Shown one piece after another: positions 45,736 through 56,862 of a stretch of 64,000 nt of DNA. This DNA is from an uncultured Bifidobacterium sp. (lineage in GTDB: Bacteria > Actinomycetota > Actinomycetes > Actinomycetales > Bifidobacteriaceae). Location: positions 1-64,000 of the forward strand of contig NZ_CALYOY010000004.1 of NCBI RefSeq assembly GCF_945269915.1, given 5' to 3'. The translations under genes and the position numbers were made by a program. How positions within the stretch are numbered: the stretch's first letter is position 1; every line of letters starts with the position of its first letter. The notes below the pieces were generated by a model that had not been told where the DNA came from, ran no database searches, and saw nothing but the letters and a program-made list of their open reading frames with translations.

Positions 45736-45897
45736 ATCGAGGATCCATGTCGATGGCACTCCTGCCTTGGGGCTGCGGTCGACGTCGGGACTGGACCCGG
45801 CGCCGGATCGCCGGGTGGCTGCTTGGTTCCCACACATCTCCATGAGGTCCCAGTAGACTCTCAGATAATATTCAGGAAAGGGCGGCAGTCTTAGGAC

Positions 45898-46653
45898 ATG
45901 AGCAAAACACCCGAAGCACAACTGGTCGTGGTCGATGACGAGCCCTCCATCAGGGATCTTCTGGTGGCCTCACTTCATTTCGCCGGGTTCGAGGTCGCTA
46001 CCGCAGCCTCGGGTTCCCAGGCCATTCAGGTCATCGAGAAGACCAGGCCGGATCTTATCGTCCTGGACGTGATGCTGCCTGATATCGACGGCTTTACGGT
46101 CACCTCCCGCATCCGTCAGGACGGGATCGATGCGCCGGTCCTCTTTTTGACCGCCCGGGACGATACCCAGGACAAGGTCATGGGGCTGACCGTGGGCGGG
46201 GACGACTACGTCACCAAGCCTTTCAGCCTGGAGGAAGTGGTCGCCAGGATCAAGGCCATCCTCCGCCGTACCCGGGAGCATGAGGAGGATGACCCCGTGA
46301 TTCGGGTAGGTGACCTCGAAATCAACGAGGACTCCCACGATGTGACCCGGGCGGGTCAGTCCATCGACCTGAGTCCGACCGAGTACAAGCTCCTGCGTTA
46401 CCTGATGGACAACGAGGGCAGGGTCCTGAGCAAGGCGCAGATCCTGGACCACGTCTGGCAGTATGACTGGGGAGGGGATGCGGCCATCGTCGAGTCGTAC
46501 ATCTCCTACCTGCGCAAGAAGGTGGACGGCATCAGGTTCAAGGACCAGGATGGCCACAGCCGCAAGGTAACCCCCCTGATCGAGACCAAGCGCGGCATCG
46601 GGTACATGATTCGCGGCCCCAGAAACGCCGCATCATCCCAGGCCGGAGACTGA
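45898..46653 (+). CDS. OmpR-family response regulator
   Basis: A 251-residue regulator. The receiver domain has the acidic pair in VVDDEPS, phospho-acceptor Asp57 in LIVLDVMLPD and the conserved Lys in DDYVTKPFS. A winged-helix DNA-binding domain follows (LSPTEYKLLRYLM, then ETKRGIGYMI). It resembles TcrA/MprA-type actinobacterial regulators. The ribosome site is unusual: AGGA lies almost against the ATG. The histidine kinase gene begins 19 bases after its stop, so they form one operon. Stimulus and targets are unknown. Confidence 0.93.
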   Translation: MSKTPEAQLVVVDDEPSIRDLLVASLHFAGFEVATAASGSQAIQVIEKTRPDLIVLDVMLPDIDGFTVTSRIRQDGIDAPVLFLTARDDTQDKVMGLTVGGDDYVTKPFSLEEVVARIKAILRRTREHEEDDPVIRVGDLEINEDSHDVTRAGQSIDLSPTEYKLLRYLMDNEGRVLSKAQILDHVWQYDWGGDAAIVESYISYLRKKVDGIRFKDQDGHSRKVTPLIETKRGIGYMIRGPRNAASSQAGD

Positions 46654-46672
46654 GCCCGAACGGCGGCAGGAC

Positions 46673-48718
46673 ATGACGGCATCGGCATATGACGGGTCAT
46701 CCACCAAAACCGGGGACACAAAGCGGGGTGGCGGACAAGCGCATCCCAATTCGCCCCTGGCCGGCATCCCCCTGAGCACCAAGCTGGTGGCCTCCATGCT
46801 GATTCTCCTCATCGTGGGTACGGTAGGCATCTCGGTGGCCATCTGCCAGATGGCCGATGACTACCTTATGAAAAAGACCGATACCCAGCTGATCCGTCAG
46901 GCCAAACTGGGCATCAGGAATGCAACCCTCCTCAAGCAGGAGGACCTGAGCAAGAGTGGGCTTGGGCCGACGGATTACTTCCTGCAGATCCGCGATGACC
47001 AGTTGCGGATCATCTCGGACGATCTGAACCCCATGCAGTTCAATGGGGCCATCTCCAGACCCAAACTGCCCGATGACGGTACCATGGGGTCCATTCCCCT
47101 GGGGCAGCCGACCACGGTTCCCGCCTATGTACGGGTGGATGGGAAATCCTCACCCGACCGGGATTCGCTTAAGCGGGCCCGGGCCTCCTGGCGGGTCGTG
47201 GCCATGCAGTGGAGCCTCCACAGCGACATAGACGACTCCGACATCAGCGGGGTCCTCTACATCGGCCTGTCCATGAGCGACCAGGATGAGGCCGTCCATG
47301 CCCTGACCACCTTCTGCCTGGTCATTTCCGTGATCGTGGTCCTCCTGGGCGGGGTCATATCGGCCCTCCTGATCCAATCCACACTGGTTCCCCTGAAGCG
47401 GATAGAAAAGACGGCTGCCATGGTTGCCGCCGGCAACCTCCACCAGCGGATCCCCAGTTTCCCGGAGAACACCGAGGTCGGCTCCCTGGCCGCCTCCCTG
47501 AACGTCATGCTGGCACGCATCGAGCAGTCCTTCGACGAACAGAAGCAGACCACGGAGAAGATGAAACGGTTCGTCTCCGATGCCAGCCACGAACTGAGGA
47601 CCCCCCTGGCCGCCATCCACGGGTACGCCGAACTGTACCGGATGCAGCGCGCCTATCCGGGGGCCCTGGAACGGGCCGACGAGTCGATCAAGCACATCGA
47701 GGATTCCAGCAGCCGCATGGCCGACCTGGTCTCCGATCTCCTTTCCCTGGCCAGGCTGGACGAGGGGAGGGGGATCAACACCACCCTGCTGGTCGACGTG
47801 ACCGGGCTGGTCAGGGATTCCATGGATGACCTCCACGCCCTGGACCCGGAACGTCGGGTCACCTGCGGTTCCATCATGGTGGGCACCGAGGTGTCCGCGG
47901 ATTCGTCCCAACCGCTGCAGGATACCCAGGGAAAGGCCGCAGGCAGGGGACACGCCTGGTCCAGGCCCGTCAACCATGTCGGGTCGGTCACCGTTCTCTC
48001 CCTTCAGGAAGGTCCCCTGCCCGCAATCGAGATTCAAGGGGACCCCAACCGCCTGCGTCAGGTGGTGACCAACATTGTGGGGAACATCCACCGGTATACC
48101 CCGGCCGATTCCCCGGTCCAGGTCTCCATGGGGCTGCTCCACGCGGTCATCACCCCGGAGGCCATGACCAGGTTGGGATCCGACCAGAAGGCCATGTCCC
48201 ACTTCCTGGATGCCGTCCAAGTGGCGCAGAACAGCCATTTGGGTACACCCTATCTTGTTCTGCGCTTTGTCGACCACGGCCCTGGGGTACCGAAGGAGGC
48301 TCGGGCCAGGCTGTTTGAACGTTTCTACACAGCCGATCCCTCCCGGGCACGTGAAAAGGGAGGAACGGGACTGGGGCTGGCCATCGTCCAGTCCATCGTC
48401 AAGGCCCATCACGGCATGATCTGCGCGGAGGAGACACCCGGTGGCGGATTGACCTTCACCATGGCCATCCCGCAGGGGCAGGTCCGGGTCGGTCGGCAGA
48501 CCACAGAGTCTCCGGGGAAGACCCTTGTCGGGCAGGAGCATTCCGCACCGAATGGGTCGGCCCATCCCACCCAGATGCGGCCATTCCGGCCTGAGGCTAC
48601 GACTCGGCCTGAGTCTCCTGCTCAGTCTGAATCCCCGGCCCGGTCTGAGTCCTCCGCTCAGTCTGAGTCCCAGGTCCGGTCCGGCGTTCCGGCCCGGGAC
48701 GATACGCCTTTGACGTGA
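46673..48718 (+). CDS. Sensor histidine kinase with HAMP domain and repetitive C-terminal tail
   Basis: A 681-residue partner of the upstream regulator. A cytoplasmic start of ~35 residues, helix one, an external sensor domain of about 150 residues and helix two precede a HAMP domain. The phospho-acceptor is His306 in SDASHELRTP, followed by an ATPase domain with N box NRLRQVVTNIVGN and GTGLGLAIV. Two loops around the N box are longer than usual. After residue ~610 the chain becomes a low-complexity tail with repeated SPAQSES/SPARSES units. No candidate signal is evident. Confidence 0.92.
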   Translation: MTASAYDGSSTKTGDTKRGGGQAHPNSPLAGIPLSTKLVASMLILLIVGTVGISVAICQMADDYLMKKTDTQLIRQAKLGIRNATLLKQEDLSKSGLGPTDYFLQIRDDQLRIISDDLNPMQFNGAISRPKLPDDGTMGSIPLGQPTTVPAYVRVDGKSSPDRDSLKRARASWRVVAMQWSLHSDIDDSDISGVLYIGLSMSDQDEAVHALTTFCLVISVIVVLLGGVISALLIQSTLVPLKRIEKTAAMVAAGNLHQRIPSFPENTEVGSLAASLNVMLARIEQSFDEQKQTTEKMKRFVSDASHELRTPLAAIHGYAELYRMQRAYPGALERADESIKHIEDSSSRMADLVSDLLSLARLDEGRGINTTLLVDVTGLVRDSMDDLHALDPERRVTCGSIMVGTEVSADSSQPLQDTQGKAAGRGHAWSRPVNHVGSVTVLSLQEGPLPAIEIQGDPNRLRQVVTNIVGNIHRYTPADSPVQVSMGLLHAVITPEAMTRLGSDQKAMSHFLDAVQVAQNSHLGTPYLVLRFVDHGPGVPKEARARLFERFYTADPSRAREKGGTGLGLAIVQSIVKAHHGMICAEETPGGGLTFTMAIPQGQVRVGRQTTESPGKTLVGQEHSAPNGSAHPTQMRPFRPEATTRPESPAQSESPARSESSAQSESQVRSGVPARDDTPLT

Positions 48719-48815
48719 TGGCCCCACTTGCGCGGGCCATTGGGATAGACTGGATGGGTATGCAGCAAGGCCGGTAACACGGTCCGGAGTCATCCAGTGA
48801 GGAAGTGCCAGACTT

Positions 48816-49205
48816 ATGCCCAGTGGGAGAGTGCGTTGGTTTGATGCCAATCGAGGGTTCGGTTTCATTACGGACGATCAGGGTCAGGACGTCTTCCTGC
48901 CCGCTTCCGCACTGCCCGCCGGTGTCTCCACGATCCGCAAGGGTGCCCAGGTTGACTTTTCCGTTGCAGAAGGACGCAAGGGTCCCCAGGCTCTAGACCT
49001 GAAACTGGTGGGTTCCGCCCCCTCGATCGTCAAGGCCACCCGGCCCACCCCGGATGACATGGCAGCCATTGTCGAGGATCTCATCAAGCTGCTGGATTCC
49101 GCGGGCAACGGTCTGCGGCGACATCATTATCCCGCCCCGGCGGAGTCGAAGAAGCTGGCCACCCTCCTGAGGGCCGTGGCGGACGACTTCGACGTGCCCG
49201 CCTGA
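48816..49205 (+). CDS. Cold-shock domain protein with helical C-terminal extension
   Basis: A 129-residue protein: a cold-shock domain (MPSGRVRWFDANRGFGFI; DVFLPASAL) and a ~60-residue C-terminal extension predicted helical. This is the long actinobacterial CspB-like form, often encoded next to DUF3027. It starts 97 bases after the kinase gene, which suggests its own promoter. It is the second cold-shock gene in the window and differs clearly from the 67-residue form. Confidence 0.92.
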   Translation: MPSGRVRWFDANRGFGFITDDQGQDVFLPASALPAGVSTIRKGAQVDFSVAEGRKGPQALDLKLVGSAPSIVKATRPTPDDMAAIVEDLIKLLDSAGNGLRRHHYPAPAESKKLATLLRAVADDFDVPA

Positions 49206-49276
49206 ACCGTGGCAGGGCGACAAGGGACCTGGGGCCGGCTCGATGCCGGACCCACCAGATTATGAAGGTGTGATAC

Positions 49277-50326
49277 ATGGCAGAAGCGGACCTCAATCCC
49301 GAGGAATTGGCTAGGAATGTGGCCTTGAGTGTGGCCTCCAGGAGTTCTGAGGTGGGCGATTTCATCGTCAGCCTCAAGCTTGAGGATGAGGTGTACGACT
49401 ACCGGTTTGACTCCCATATCAAGGGGTACGAGGGCTGGCAGTGGTCCGTAACCCTCTACCATGACCAGGATGCCGGGACCTGGACCGTCGACGAGTCCTC
49501 CCTGGTCCCGTCGGCTGAGGCCCTCCAGCCACCCAGGTGGATTCCATGGAAGGACCGCCTTCTCCCCTCGGACCTGAGCGTGACCGATGCCATGGGGACC
49601 GACCCCGATGATCCGCGCCTGGTCAAGGGGTATGTGGCGCCGAAGGTCGACCAGCCGGCCGAGCAAAAGCCGTCGGATGGTGAGGCCGCACCGGATTCGC
49701 AGGAGATTGCGGGTCAGGATACGGAGTCGGAAGCTGGTTGGGAGTCCGATGCCGGGGACGAACGCGATGGCGACCAGGAATCCGGTGCCATCTTCCGGAT
49801 TGCAGACGAGTCCGATGCCGCCCGGTCGGATCAGGATACGGCATCGGAGCAGGAAGCGGACGAGAATTCCCGGACCTCGGAGGAGGACCTGGATGAGGTC
49901 GTTGACGAGTTGGCCCTGAGCCGCCGCCACGTCATGACCGCCGAGGCCCGTGCGGCGACCGCCAAGCGCTGGTACGAGGGGCAGCACGGTCCCAAGTCCC
50001 TGTCCACCCGCACGGCCAAGGGCAACGCCTGTGGGACCTGCGGGTTCATGGTTCCCCTCAAGGGGGAACTGGGCACCATGTTCGCGGTCTGCGCCAACCG
50101 ATGGAGCCCCGATGACGGCCGGGTGGTCTCCCTTGACCATGGATGTGGTGAGCACTCGGAGATCCAGCCCCAGGAGGAGACCCATCTCTGGGTCCAGTCC
50201 CAGCCGGCCTTCGATGACCTTCATATCGACGTGGTCCGTCAGAAGCCCCGGGAGGAACGCCCCGAGGTGGAGCTGATGGAGGAGCTGACCTCCGATGAGG
50301 ATGAGGCGGACCTCGATCAGGACTGA
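49277..50326 (+). CDS. DUF3027 family protein
   Basis: A 349-residue actinobacterial protein of unknown function. The N-terminal part (1-115) and C-terminal part (235-325) are conserved-looking; they are joined by an acidic linker of about 110 residues rich in Asp, Glu and Ser. The C-terminal part has CGTC, a further Cys in FAVCANRW and HGCGEHSE, which could bind zinc. It is co-directional with the long cold-shock gene 71 bases upstream, a pairing common in actinobacteria. A nucleic-acid-related role is only a guess. Confidence 0.85.
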   Translation: MAEADLNPEELARNVALSVASRSSEVGDFIVSLKLEDEVYDYRFDSHIKGYEGWQWSVTLYHDQDAGTWTVDESSLVPSAEALQPPRWIPWKDRLLPSDLSVTDAMGTDPDDPRLVKGYVAPKVDQPAEQKPSDGEAAPDSQEIAGQDTESEAGWESDAGDERDGDQESGAIFRIADESDAARSDQDTASEQEADENSRTSEEDLDEVVDELALSRRHVMTAEARAATAKRWYEGQHGPKSLSTRTAKGNACGTCGFMVPLKGELGTMFAVCANRWSPDDGRVVSLDHGCGEHSEIQPQEETHLWVQSQPAFDDLHIDVVRQKPREERPEVELMEELTSDEDEADLDQD

Positions 50327-50373
50327 CGAGGCTCCGTGTGGTAGACCCTGCCAAGGCTTGATATTGCAACGTT

Positions 50374-50390
50374 TTGCGTTCAGAGCGCAA
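50374..50390 (+). promoter_or_regulatory. ClgR-like operator upstream of clpC
   Basis: TTGCG-N7-CGCAA is a perfect inverted repeat; its core CGTTCAGAGCG departs from the CGCYNANRGCG ClgR motif at one base. It is centred about 80 bases before the clpC ATG and about 60 before a candidate start downstream of TAGAGT (50429-50434), a usual distance for an activator. ClgR control of clp genes is known in actinobacteria. Confidence 0.55.
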
Positions 50391-50462
50391 TCAAGGGCGG
50401 GCCGTGAATAAACGTCACCGCAAATCTGTAGAGTGAGGTACAGATCAAAGGGAAGGACAAGT

Positions 50463-53111
<2,649 letters not shown>

Positions 53112-53172
53112 TGGTAGCCATCTGCTGACCACCATGGTTTCCCTGCATTCGTAAGGAAGGGCAGGAGTCGGC

Positions 53173-53208
53173 AAAGAGGGCGGAACCGAAAGGTTCCGCC
53201 CTCTTTTT
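53173..53208. terminator. Strong bidirectional terminator clpC / ECF transporter
   Basis: A 15-bp perfect stem, AAAGAGGGCGGAACC (53173-53187) with GGTTCCGCCCTCTTT (53192-53206), has a GAAA tetraloop and is flanked by T and A tracts. Confidence 0.95.
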
Positions 53209-53300
53209 GCATAGGAGACCCTGGTTTTCTCCTTGGCACCGGAAGCCGGTCGGCTTCTTTCGCTACGTCTGCGGACAAGAGGGAGCACCGGCCCCTGTGG

Positions 53301-55769
53301 TCAGATGACGATCAGGACCACAAGGAGGACGAAGTAGATCACGACCAGACCCATGAACCCATAGTCGATGCCCTGCAGGTGCGATTCCCGATAGTGTGTG
53401 CGGCCCTGGCCCCCCCGGTAGGCCCGGGCGTCCAATGCCTGTCCAAGGTTGTCGGCATGGCGGAGGGCGGCGGCGAAGACCGGGACCACGATGGACACCA
53501 TGGCGCGGGTCCGGCTGGACAGGTTGCCGCTTTCGACGCTGCCGCCCCTGGCCGCCTGGGCCTCCCGGATGGCCTGCATTTCACCGACCAGGGTGGGGAT
53601 GAACCGCAGGGCCAGGGAGAGGACCAGCGATATCTCGCTGGTGTGGATACCCAGACGGCTTAGGGGGGAGAGGAGGGATTCGAAGGCATCGGTCATCCGG
53701 GTCGGGGTGGTGGTCATCAGGAGGAGGGCCCCCAGGAGGAGGACCAGACCGAACCGGCAGGAGTAGACCAAGGCGGTCCTGAGTCCCTGGTCGGTGACGA
53801 TCAGGGGGCCCCATCGGGCCAGGATGGTACCCTCCCTGGTCACCAGGAGGTTGAGGAGGGCGACCACCGCCATGAGGGCCAGGAGACCACTGACCGATTT
53901 GAGCAGTTTCAGGGGGGAGATCCGGGCGGCGAGGATGATGGCCACGGTGGTCAGGGCGCCCAGAATCAGCTGAGGTCCGGTGCCGATGCAGAAGGAGGTA
54001 ACCATGAGCATGAGGAAGCAGACCATCTTGGCCCGCGGGTCCAGTCGCTCAACCAGGGAGGGCCGTCCCACCTGGTTTTCGCCCCCGGTGGCCGAAAGCG
54101 CCGAATCAGCCGGAACGGTCGTCTCTTCGCTTTCCATGGGAGCGCCCTGGGTCTGAAGTCCACGGTAATCCCGGAGCACCTCATCCACCCCGCCACGGGA
54201 AACCAGATGGCCCCGGTCCATGAGTATGGCCTGGTCGGCGAGCCGGCATACCTCCTCCTCGTCGTGGGTGATGAGGATGACGGTCACGCCCTGCTGGTGC
54301 AGGCCTTCCAGCATGGTTACGATGGTCTGTGCGGCCCGGGCATCCAGGCTTGCCGTGACCTCGTCCAGAACCAGGATCCGTGGAGAGGAGGCCAGGACCC
54401 CTGCTATGGCGACCAGGCGCTGCTGGCCTCCGGAAAGGTCGAAGGGGGACCTGTCCGACAGGTCCCCCAGTCCCAGCATGGAGAGGGCACGGTTGACGCG
54501 GCGCGTCACATCCTCTTTGTCGAAGCCGAGATTCCTGGGACCGTAGGCCACGTCCTGGGCGACGGTTTCGGCAAAGAGCTGGTGTTCGGGTTTCTGCATC
54601 ACATACCCCACCCGGTGCCGCAGCATCCGCAGCCGTTCCTTGGCCACCCGGCGACTGGTGGCCGCTCCCTCGCCGGCCAGGGTGATTCCGGCCACGGAGA
54701 GGTCACCCTCCTTGGGGGAGACCAGGGCGCAGATCAGCCGGGCCAGGGTGGACTTGCCAGAGCCATTGGGACCGAGAACCGCCAGGGTCTTTCCCTCTTC
54801 CAGGCTGAGGTCGAGGTGGTCAACCACGTTACGGTGCTTCTTATCGAAGCTGAAAGACAGGTTCTTGGCTGTTACGGCCGCTTCCTCCCCGCCTGGGGAA
54901 CCGGTCCGACCACTGTCGGATGCATCCGTCCAGGTGTCGGGGGTACCGGACCTGGGGGCATCGCCATGTGATACAGGCATGTCGGCATCGAACATATCCC
55001 CGTGCAGTTCCTCCTGCAAGCGGGACAGCGACTCCTCCGGCGACCCGACGGTGACGATTCTGCCCCGGTCGAGCACAATCACCCTATCGGCGGCCCTGGC
55101 TTCGTCCAGGAGGTGGGTGATATTGACCACCGCCTTACCATGGGCGGCCATGTCGGCCATGATCGTGGCAATTTTCCGGCGCCCTGCAGAATCCAGCATG
55201 GCACCGGGCTCGTCCATGACCATCATGTCCGGGTGCATGGCCAGGGCCCCGGCGATGGCAACCCGTTGCTGCTGGCCTCCCGACATCCTGGTCGGGTCGG
55301 ATCTGCGACGACCGGCCAGATTCACATACCGCAGGGCCTGGCTGACGGCCGCCTGCATGCAGGGCCGGGACATACCCCGATTCTCCGGTCCAAAGGCCAC
55401 ATCATCCTCGGTGACGGTGGTTACTATCTGGTCCTCCGGACTTTGGAAGACCATGCCAATGTGTTCCCTGGCCTGGCGGTAGGCTTCGGTATCAACCCGT
55501 TGACCGGGCGGCCGTGCCGAGTCGAAGACCACCCGCCCCATCAGTTCGATGCGCCCACGATCCGGAGCCAGGCTCCCGCTCAGGAGCCGGGCCAGGGTGG
55601 ACTTGCCCGACCCGTTGGCACCGATGATGCAGGTCTGCTGACCGCGCCGGATCGTCAGGCTGACCTCGTCAAGGGCCCACGTCCTGCCCTGGTCATAGCT
55701 GAAGGAGACCCTGTCCAGGACGGCCAGGGGTTCTCTGCCGTCAGCGGCTTTCATCGCACCTTCGCTCAC
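53301..55769 (-). CDS. ECF transporter energising module: EcfA-EcfA-EcfT fusion
   Basis: An 822-residue fusion. ATPase one (1 to ~240) has GANGSGKST and signature SGGQQQRV; ATPase two (~300-540) has GPNGSGKST and LSGGQQRLV with LDEVTASLD. The remainder is the EcfT membrane subunit with about five helices and the Ala-Arg-Gly-type motifs (QAARGGS, LDARAYRGG) that couple to the ATPases. In ATPase one the Walker B region reads MVMDEPGAMLD, so both sites look competent. It follows the S component by 48 bases. The start at 55769 (GTG) or 55754 (ATG) is uncertain. It powers uptake by the riboswitch-linked S component. Confidence 0.93.
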   Translation of the reverse strand: MSEGAMKAADGREPLAVLDRVSFSYDQGRTWALDEVSLTIRRGQQTCIIGANGSGKSTLARLLSGSLAPDRGRIELMGRVVFDSARPPGQRVDTEAYRQAREHIGMVFQSPEDQIVTTVTEDDVAFGPENRGMSRPCMQAAVSQALRYVNLAGRRRSDPTRMSGGQQQRVAIAGALAMHPDMMVMDEPGAMLDSAGRRKIATIMADMAAHGKAVVNITHLLDEARAADRVIVLDRGRIVTVGSPEESLSRLQEELHGDMFDADMPVSHGDAPRSGTPDTWTDASDSGRTGSPGGEEAAVTAKNLSFSFDKKHRNVVDHLDLSLEEGKTLAVLGPNGSGKSTLARLICALVSPKEGDLSVAGITLAGEGAATSRRVAKERLRMLRHRVGYVMQKPEHQLFAETVAQDVAYGPRNLGFDKEDVTRRVNRALSMLGLGDLSDRSPFDLSGGQQRLVAIAGVLASSPRILVLDEVTASLDARAAQTIVTMLEGLHQQGVTVILITHDEEEVCRLADQAILMDRGHLVSRGGVDEVLRDYRGLQTQGAPMESEETTVPADSALSATGGENQVGRPSLVERLDPRAKMVCFLMLMVTSFCIGTGPQLILGALTTVAIILAARISPLKLLKSVSGLLALMAVVALLNLLVTREGTILARWGPLIVTDQGLRTALVYSCRFGLVLLLGALLLMTTTPTRMTDAFESLLSPLSRLGIHTSEISLVLSLALRFIPTLVGEMQAIREAQAARGGSVESGNLSSRTRAMVSIVVPVFAAALRHADNLGQALDARAYRGGQGRTHYRESHLQGIDYGFMGLVVIYFVLLVVLIVI

Positions 55770-55817
55770 AACTTGTCCATTTCCAAAGGGAATAATCCTG
55801 CCCTGGTCCTTTGGGTT

Positions 55818-56429
55818 TCAGTCCTTGACCAGGTTCGAGATGGGCTTGTATATCAGGAAGGTGATTATGCCGTGGATGGTGAACTTGAGCAGGTTGAAGG
55901 GCAGAAGGACGGGGATGATCATGCCCAGGACCTGGTGGAAGCCCATGTGCGCGTAAATCGGGGTGATGACCAGGTTGCAGAGGAGTGCGGCCACCAGTCC
56001 CGTCACGGCCCCGACCAGGATGCCGATGACGGCGCCCTTGCGGGAGTGGATCCGCTTGTAGATGAGGGAGGCCGGAAGGCCCAGGGCCAGGGCCACGATG
56101 ATGGCGATCAGGGCGCCGAAGGGATTGCCGAATATATGGGGGAGGAATCCCAGGACCCCGACGATGGCGGCCGCCATGGGGCCGAAAGCGAACCCGGCGA
56201 TCAGGACCACGATTCCCGAAGGGTCGTACTTCAGGAAGGGGGCGGCCGGGAAGATGGGGATGGACACATAACTCAGGACGATGGTCAGGGCCACGAACAG
56301 GGCGTACATGGCGATGCGACGGGTCGACCATCGACCTGAGACACCGCCCGCCGTGGAGTGGGCGTCAAAGGGTTCCGTCCCGGAGGTTTCCTGGTTCTGG
56401 TGATTGTCGGTATGCGAAAGCATGCCCAT
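55818..56429 (-). CDS. ribU: ECF transporter S component, RibU-type riboflavin binder
   Basis: A 203-residue membrane protein. After ~40 polar residues there are six hydrophobic segments. FLKYDPSGIVVLIAGFAFGP resembles the substrate-binding loop region of RibU. An FMN riboswitch immediately upstream makes riboflavin or a related flavin the likely substrate. The start at 56429 has GAGG five bases upstream, directly after the riboswitch; 56423 is a second ATG. The fused EcfA-EcfA-EcfT gene follows in the same transcript. Confidence 0.9.
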   Translation of the reverse strand: MGMLSHTDNHQNQETSGTEPFDAHSTAGGVSGRWSTRRIAMYALFVALTIVLSYVSIPIFPAAPFLKYDPSGIVVLIAGFAFGPMAAAIVGVLGFLPHIFGNPFGALIAIIVALALGLPASLIYKRIHSRKGAVIGILVGAVTGLVAALLCNLVITPIYAHMGFHQVLGMIIPVLLPFNLLKFTIHGIITFLIYKPISNLVKD

Positions 56430-56440
56430 ATGGGCCTCGT

Positions 56441-56559
56441 TTCTTCCATCCGGACTGTAACCGTTGGCTTCGGACTCTCACCGATATCAACCGCCTGGGC
56501 GGGTCGCGGGCTCCCGGCACGCAACCGGATACCGCCAGTAAGGACTTTCACCTTCCCTG
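56441..56559 (-). promoter_or_regulatory. FMN riboswitch (RFN element)
   Basis: On the minus strand all conserved RFN blocks occur in order: GGTGAAAGTCC, ACTGGCGGTA, GAGCCCGCGACCCGC, GCGGTTGAT, TCGGTGAGAGTCCGAAGCC and AGTCCGGATGGAAGAA. It ends only eleven bases before the start codon, leaving no room for a terminator stem, so control is probably by hiding the ribosome site when FMN binds. Confidence 0.96.
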
Positions 56560-56862
56560 AAACTGACGATTACAATCTAGCAGCGGTCCATGGGCAGGTC
56601 AAACCCCTGTCATGAAGGCGCATCCGATCCATGCCGCCTGCCGAATGCGGGAGGTGCAACAAACGGCAGGGCATCGAACCTTAGACTCCTGCCTGCAGTG
56701 CACCATGCCGGGTGGGCCGTGGAGGGAGGAACCGTACACGGGTGTCCCGCCTTGCGGGTGACACGCCGGCGGAGAGGTCGACCGGACCTGTGCAACCATT
56801 GCAGTCTCCCTGACGAATATGTAGATGGTAAAAGATGCTGGATGCCGCAAGGAGGCCGGACC
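56560..56862. other. Divergent intergenic region, ribU riboswitch / sigma factor
   Basis: About 300 bases with no supported gene. It should contain the ribU promoter (minus) and the sigma gene promoter (plus). The open frame from 56590 that runs into the sigma gene lacks a ribosome site and conserved sequence. Confidence 0.5.
56791..56820 (+). promoter_or_regulatory. Candidate ECF-sigma-dependent promoter
   Basis: TGCAACC (56791-56797), 16 bases, CGAATAT (56814-56820). The AAC core of the -35 and the CGA-type -10 resemble promoters read by extracytoplasmic-function sigma factors. It lies about 45 bases before the sigma gene start, as expected for autoregulation. Confidence 0.4.

Noticed and set aside
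48603-48690. Short tandem repeats as a CRISPR-like array
   Set aside because: They are in-frame repeats encoding the low-complexity tail of the histidine kinase, with no spacer structure.
56590-56862. N-terminal extension of the sigma factor by 91 codons
   Set aside because: The extension has no conserved sequence and no ribosome site, while AAGGAGG fixes the start at 56863.
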